This document shows, piece by piece, positions 7,923 to 10,698 of a stretch of DNA of 10,698 nt. Numbering within the stretch: the stretch's first letter is position 1; each line of letters begins with the position of its first letter. The translations under genes and the position numbers were made by a program. A model generated the notes under the pieces. The model saw only the letters and a program-made list of their open reading frames with translations, had not been told where the DNA came from and did not search any database. This stretch comes from Propionibacteriaceae bacterium (GTDB lineage Bacteria > Actinomycetota > Actinomycetes > Propionibacteriales > Propionibacteriaceae): positions 1 through 10,698 of the forward strand of contig JAICEV010000089.1 of NCBI GenBank assembly GCA_025923975.1, in the 5' to 3' direction.

Positions 7923-7939
7923 AAGCCGTCGCACGGCTT
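7923..7939. repeat. Short hairpin after the nuclease gene
   Basis: AAGCCGT (7923-7929) pairs perfectly with ACGGCTT (7933-7939) across a three-base loop, 49 bases after the nuclease stop. No T-run follows. It could help terminate transcription of the nuclease gene, but this is uncertain. Confidence 0.4.
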
Positions 7940-7943
7940 GTGC

Positions 7944-7977
7944 CCTTCGACAAGCGCCGTCCTGAGCTTGTCGAAGG
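7944..7977. repeat. REP-like palindrome (12-bp stem) between convergent genes
   Basis: CCTTCGACAAGC (7944-7955) and GCTTGTCGAAGG (7966-7977) are exact reverse complements across a 10-base loop. From memory, the TTCGACAAGC...GCTTGTCGAAG palindrome recurs as a dispersed intergenic repeat in many high-G+C bacteria. A second pairing, CCTGAG (7961-7966) with CTCAGG (7979-7984), is mutually exclusive with the main stem. Placed between convergent genes, it could act as a bidirectional terminator. No transposase or terminal duplication is attached. Confidence 0.7.
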
Positions 7978-7978
7978 A

Positions 7979-8011
7979 CTCAGGGCACATTCCGCGAGCT
8001 CAGGGCACATT
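7979..8011. repeat. Two 13-bp direct repeats, 20-bp period
   Basis: CTCAGGGCACATT occurs at 7979-7991 and again at 7999-8011, next to the REP-like palindrome. The second copy overlaps the 3' end of the acetyltransferase gene and encodes its last three codons (Asn-Val-Pro) and TGA stop. The repeats look like a short duplication at the edge of the palindromic element. Confidence 0.75.
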
Positions 8012-8551
8012 GCGTCGGTCCCTGGAGCGGGCCAGCCATTCGTCGCGGGTGATCAGGTAGACCGGCCATCCTTGGGTGTTTGTTCCGGCCGGTCGCATGC
8101 CGAGCTTCGTCAGCAACGCCTGAGCTGGAAGATTCTCAGGCCGGGTTTCGGCGCCAATAGCCCCGAGATTCAGCTGCTCGAAGCCAGCCGCAATGGCCGC
8201 GCTGGCCGCTTCGATGCCCAGCCCCTTGCGCCAGAACTGTCGGTTACCCCTTCCGCCGAGGCCAACAACCGGACCGGAACCGTAGTCCTCGTGCTGCAGG
8301 CCGACGTCGCCCACGATCCGCCCTGATTCGTTATGGATCACGGTCCAGAGGCTGAGCTGATCATCATCAGCAAACAGGTCGATCTTGGTCTGCACCCATT
8401 CGCGTGCCTCTGCGACCGTTCGCGGTAGCTCCGAATTCAGATGCTGCATCGTCTCGACGTCGCCATAGACAGCGAGCAATGCCTCGGCGTCGTCCAGCCG
8501 CATCGGCCGGATGCTCAACCTGGGGGTCGTGATCGGAAATCGAATCGGCAC
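8000..8551 (-). CDS. GNAT-family N-acetyltransferase, RimJ/RimL type
   Basis: This 183-residue protein has the RimJ/RimL-like GNAT fold. The opening TPRLSIRPMRLDDA (from residue 9) is the family's first strand and helix. A central strand carries GDVGLQ (81-86). The acetyl-CoA pyrophosphate loop is WRKGLGIEA (107-115), and ETRPENLPAQALLTKLGMRP (135-154) is the usual strand-helix that ends in a KLGF-like motif. Such enzymes acetylate protein N-termini, small amines or antibiotics; the acceptor here cannot be told. The start is GTG at 8551, chosen because the conserved first strand begins at once and no later start would keep it. The ribosome site is poor. The stop and last three codons lie within a 13-bp direct repeat, so the original C-terminus may have been different. 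Confidence 0.9.
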   Translation of the reverse strand: MPIRFPITTPRLSIRPMRLDDAEALLAVYGDVETMQHLNSELPRTVAEAREWVQTKIDLFADDDQLSLWTVIHNESGRIVGDVGLQHEDYGSGPVVGLGGRGNRQFWRKGLGIEAASAAIAAGFEQLNLGAIGAETRPENLPAQALLTKLGMRPAGTNTQGWPVYLITRDEWLARSRDRRNVP

Positions 8552-8737
8552 GGCAAACAGTTTCTCTGCTCGCGCGGCGCCCTGGAAGCTGGTGTCGTCA
8601 TCACTCTTCGCGAAACGCGGTATTTAACGCGGTATTGGATTGCTCGCTCTGCTGGCGGGGGCGGGTTTCGCTCAGCGTTCCTCCGATCACCAGCGGGCGC
8701 CCACCGACCGCTCGCAGAGAGCAGTATGGAGTGTCGA
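8552..8737. other. Intergenic region upstream of the GNAT gene; no gene seen
   Basis: These 186 bp separate the lipoprotein stop from the GNAT start. Apart from the tandem repeat at 8614-8637 I see no supportable gene, strong terminator or clear promoter. Confidence 0.5.
8614..8637. repeat. Tandem 12-bp repeat upstream of the GNAT gene
   Basis: AACGCGGTATT occurs twice in direct tandem at 8614-8624 and 8626-8636, a period of 12 bases, 63 bp or more upstream of the GNAT start. It could be an operator for a regulator binding direct repeats or a chance duplication. Confidence 0.5.
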
Positions 8738-9814
8738 TCAGCGCGCGGTGACCTCGCCGGTCGTCATCTGCCACACGTCGCCACCCCAGTTGTCGGCGGC
8801 GCCGGTGTGCTTGCCGCTATAGATCCAAATCCTGTCGTGGAAGGCCACGCTGATCGGTGATCTTGGTGCCCACGGGGCATGATCAGTTTGGCGGCTCCAG
8901 CTCATTCCGTCGCGCGAGTACCACACGTCATTGAGGGCATTGGTGGATCGGTCTTTCCAGCCGCCGAACACCCATAGCCGGCCGTCGTAGGCGATCCGGG
9001 CAAAGTCGTGGCGCGGGCCCCAGTCAGCCTCCGCCAGCAATTGAGTCCAGTCACGACCGTTCGAACTCCGCCATACGTCAGCGGTGCCCGGTCCGCCCAA
9101 GAGGTAGAGCTCGTCATTGAAGACCACGGCGCCAGCCTTGTCGCGAGGCGACCACGGGGCGGCCTTGGCCACCCGAGTCCACGAGATGCCGTCATTCGAC
9201 ACCCAGACATCGTTCAGAAAGCCGTCAGGCGAGCGGTCGGCGGCAATGTGGTTGGCGCCGCCGAACAGCCACAGCCGGTCGTGGTAGACGACGACGGTGT
9301 GGCCGCCGCGCGTCGGCCAGGCTGCGTTTCCGATCTTGGACCAGGTGAGGCCATTGGGGGAGGACCAGATGTCATTGAGGAAGGTGCGGGTTTGATAGTC
9401 CAGGCCGCCGTACATCCATAGTCGGCCCTTGAAATAGATGATCGACTCATAGATCCGCTCGCCCCAATCAGTCTTGGCATGCTCCGTCCAGGTCAGACCA
9501 TCGGGGGAGGAATAGGCGCGCGTTTGGGCCGTCATCCAAAGCCTGTCGTCGTACGCGATGTGCGGGGTCAGCGTGAGAGGAAAGCGACCCGGTTCCCATA
9601 GCGGCCTGTTCTCCGAGCCCGGATCGGCCGGATAGCCCCCGCTTCCCGACGGCAGGATGGCTTGCCAGCAGCCGTCCGGCGGTGGAGCGCCCGAAGACGG
9701 ACAACTGTGATCCGGCGAAGTTGCCGGAGCAGACTCCGTTACCTGGGTAGCGCAGCCGACAAGTAGGACCATGGCCAGCGCGGCGACGACGGCCAGCGGT
9801 AGACGTGCCCGCAT
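8738..9814 (-). CDS. Secreted lipoprotein with a predicted six-bladed kelch-like beta-propeller
   Basis: From the ATG at 9814 the protein is 358 residues. It begins with a lipoprotein signal peptide: Arg2 and Arg4, a hydrophobic core (5-18) and lipobox LVGC with Cys21. The mature protein should be lipid-anchored on the outer face of the membrane. A Ser/Pro-rich linker with Cys38 and Cys49, a possible disulfide, precedes the propeller. Repeats of about 44-54 residues each carry DVW, xDGxxW and DRLW-FGG elements. The RLW-type strand appears near 93, 133, 182, 237, 281 and 330, and the DGxxW turn ends at Trp 109, 158, 212, 256 and 306. A final lone DVW (346-348) would complete the first blade. 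Function is unknown; such propellers bind partners or glycans. An upstream ATG at 9865 would place 17 residues before the signal peptide and overlap the amidotransferase, so I rejected it. Confidence 0.85.
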   Translation of the reverse strand: MRARLPLAVVAALAMVLLVGCATQVTESAPATSPDHSCPSSGAPPPDGCWQAILPSGSGGYPADPGSENRPLWEPGRFPLTLTPHIAYDDRLWMTAQTRAYSSPDGLTWTEHAKTDWGERIYESIIYFKGRLWMYGGLDYQTRTFLNDIWSSPNGLTWSKIGNAAWPTRGGHTVVVYHDRLWLFGGANHIAADRSPDGFLNDVWVSNDGISWTRVAKAAPWSPRDKAGAVVFNDELYLLGGPGTADVWRSSNGRDWTQLLAEADWGPRHDFARIAYDGRLWVFGGWKDRSTNALNDVWYSRDGMSWSRQTDHAPWAPRSPISVAFHDRIWIYSGKHTGAADNWGGDVWQMTTGEVTAR

Positions 9815-9830
9815 GCAGCCATTGTCGTCC

Positions 9831-10661
9831 TCAAGGAGCGAGAGGCCGGAAAGAGCGCATCTCATCCGTGCCTGGACGAACGACTCCCGCTGAGGACTCT
9901 GGTACCTCGTTCCACGCTCCGGGAAGGTCGCCGAGCGGTTCAGAAACCACTAGGCGGGTCTCTTCACCCACCGCATGAAGAATCTCAACCTCCGGGTGCA
10001 GCTGCCGCAGCGCTGCAACATCGGTGGAGAAGAACAGTGACCGGCTCTTTCCTTCGCTGGAGTAGCGGAAGGCCCAGATCGATTCCCCGTTGGTAGTGGC
10101 AATGGTTCCCTGGAATGGATAGTCGACGCCATGATCATGGCCAACCTTCTCCACGAGTCCGATCGCGCGGGCGACTGCGTTGAATGGATCATCGTTCAGG
10201 CCGAATGTGAGTGCCAGGTAGAACAGCGCTTCTGAGTCCGTTGACCCTTCGATGTCGGGATACAGCATCGGGTCGACCGCCATCAGTAGGTCTCGCTTGG
10301 TGTGGTGGAACTCGCGTAGTACGCCGTTGTGCATCCACAACCAGCGATCATGGCGGAATGGATGGCAGTTGGACTGTTGCACGGGCGTCCCGGTCGACGC
10401 ACGTATATGGGCGAACATCACTGGTGTGCGTATCTCGCCTGCGAGCTCGCGCAGATTCCGATCGTTCCATGCCGGTTCAATACTCTTAAAGACCGCCGGC
10501 GCGAGGCTCTCGCCGTACCAGCCGATCCCGAAGCCGTCGCCATTGGTTGTTTCGACGCCGAGCCGCGAGTGAAGACTTTGGTCGATGATCGAATGCTTCG
10601 GGCGGAACAGCAGCTCGTTGGCGAGGATCGGGTCTCCTGAGTACGCCATCCATCTACACAT
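9831..10661 (-). CDS. Class II glutamine amidotransferase (YafJ/GATase_4 type)
   Basis: This 276-residue protein starts MCRWMAYSGDP. Removal of Met1 exposes Cys2, the N-terminal nucleophile that hydrolyses glutamine in class II (Ntn) amidotransferases. Other family motifs are NGDGFGIGW (40-48), HIRAST with Arg87 (85-90), NCHPF (98-102), HNG (111-113) and STDSE (140-144). Stand-alone proteins of this kind include YafJ, and the amidohydrolase EgtC of ergothioneine synthesis is a cousin. No synthase domain is fused and no ergothioneine genes lie nearby, so the acceptor or substrate is unknown. A longer frame reaches 10697, but its extra N-terminal residues would bury Cys2; ATG 10661 is required by the chemistry even though its ribosome site is weak. 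The TGA stop lies 16 bases before the lipoprotein start, so the two are probably one operon. Confidence 0.9.
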   Translation of the reverse strand: MCRWMAYSGDPILANELLFRPKHSIIDQSLHSRLGVETTNGDGFGIGWYGESLAPAVFKSIEPAWNDRNLRELAGEIRTPVMFAHIRASTGTPVQQSNCHPFRHDRWLWMHNGVLREFHHTKRDLLMAVDPMLYPDIEGSTDSEALFYLALTFGLNDDPFNAVARAIGLVEKVGHDHGVDYPFQGTIATTNGESIWAFRYSSEGKSRSLFFSTDVAALRQLHPEVEILHAVGEETRLVVSEPLGDLPGAWNEVPESSAGVVRPGTDEMRSFRPLAP

Positions 10662-10698
10662 GAGCTGAGTGAAGCATTGCGCGTGCGAGGAGGGCATC

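Noticed and set aside
9815..9865. Longer N-terminus of the propeller lipoprotein
   Set aside because: It would overlap the amidotransferase gene and put 17 polar residues before a textbook lipoprotein signal peptide.
10662..10697. Longer N-terminus of the amidotransferase
   Set aside because: The catalytic cysteine must become the N-terminal residue after Met removal, which requires the start at 10661.

Overview
The window is high-G+C DNA with actinobacterial character. Three things suggest this: codons strongly biased to G/C in third position, a DUF222/13E12-type HNH nuclease gene (a family abundant in Actinobacteria), and a promoter carrying a LexA box of the mycobacterial/Gram-positive type. 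An RND pump with no adjacent membrane-fusion protein or TolC-like gene also fits a monoderm-lineage host. I cannot name the genus; Propionibacteriales or a relative is a guess. All genes look chromosomal and intact. I see no insertion sequence, CRISPR array, tRNA or rRNA.

Layout. Bases 80-604 (minus) encode a MarR-family repressor. It is divergent from a large RND efflux permease (770-4402, plus), and the 165-bp gap between them holds a candidate operator. An SbmA/BacA/ABCD-type ABC transporter with fused permease and ATPase (4495-6306, plus) follows 92 bp downstream. Together these read as a drug- or peptide-responsive membrane transport locus. The RND protein is unusual: a predicted antiparallel coiled-coil hairpin of about 175 residues interrupts the part of the porter region that corresponds to the docking subdomain.

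Next is a DUF222-HNH endonuclease gene (6459-7874, plus). Its promoter has a near-perfect SOS (LexA) box filling the 17-bp spacer between -35 and -10, and the predicted transcript start falls on the ATG, so this looks like a DNA-damage-induced leaderless gene. It converges on a minus-strand GNAT acetyltransferase gene (8000-8551). The 125 bp between them contain a 12-bp-stem palindrome of REP-like type and a 13-bp direct repeat, one copy of which supplies the end of the acetyltransferase reading frame.

The right end is a minus-strand pair. A class II (Ntn, Cys-2) glutamine amidotransferase of YafJ type (9831-10661) is followed after 16 bp by a lipoprotein with a predicted six-bladed kelch-like propeller (8738-9814). 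The acetyltransferase lies 186 bp further downstream and may or may not belong to the same transcript.

The best candidates for something not well described are the coiled-coil-bearing RND pump and, second, the amidotransferase/propeller lipoprotein pair. Bases 1-79 hold only a non-coding flank of the marR gene; I see nothing supportable there.
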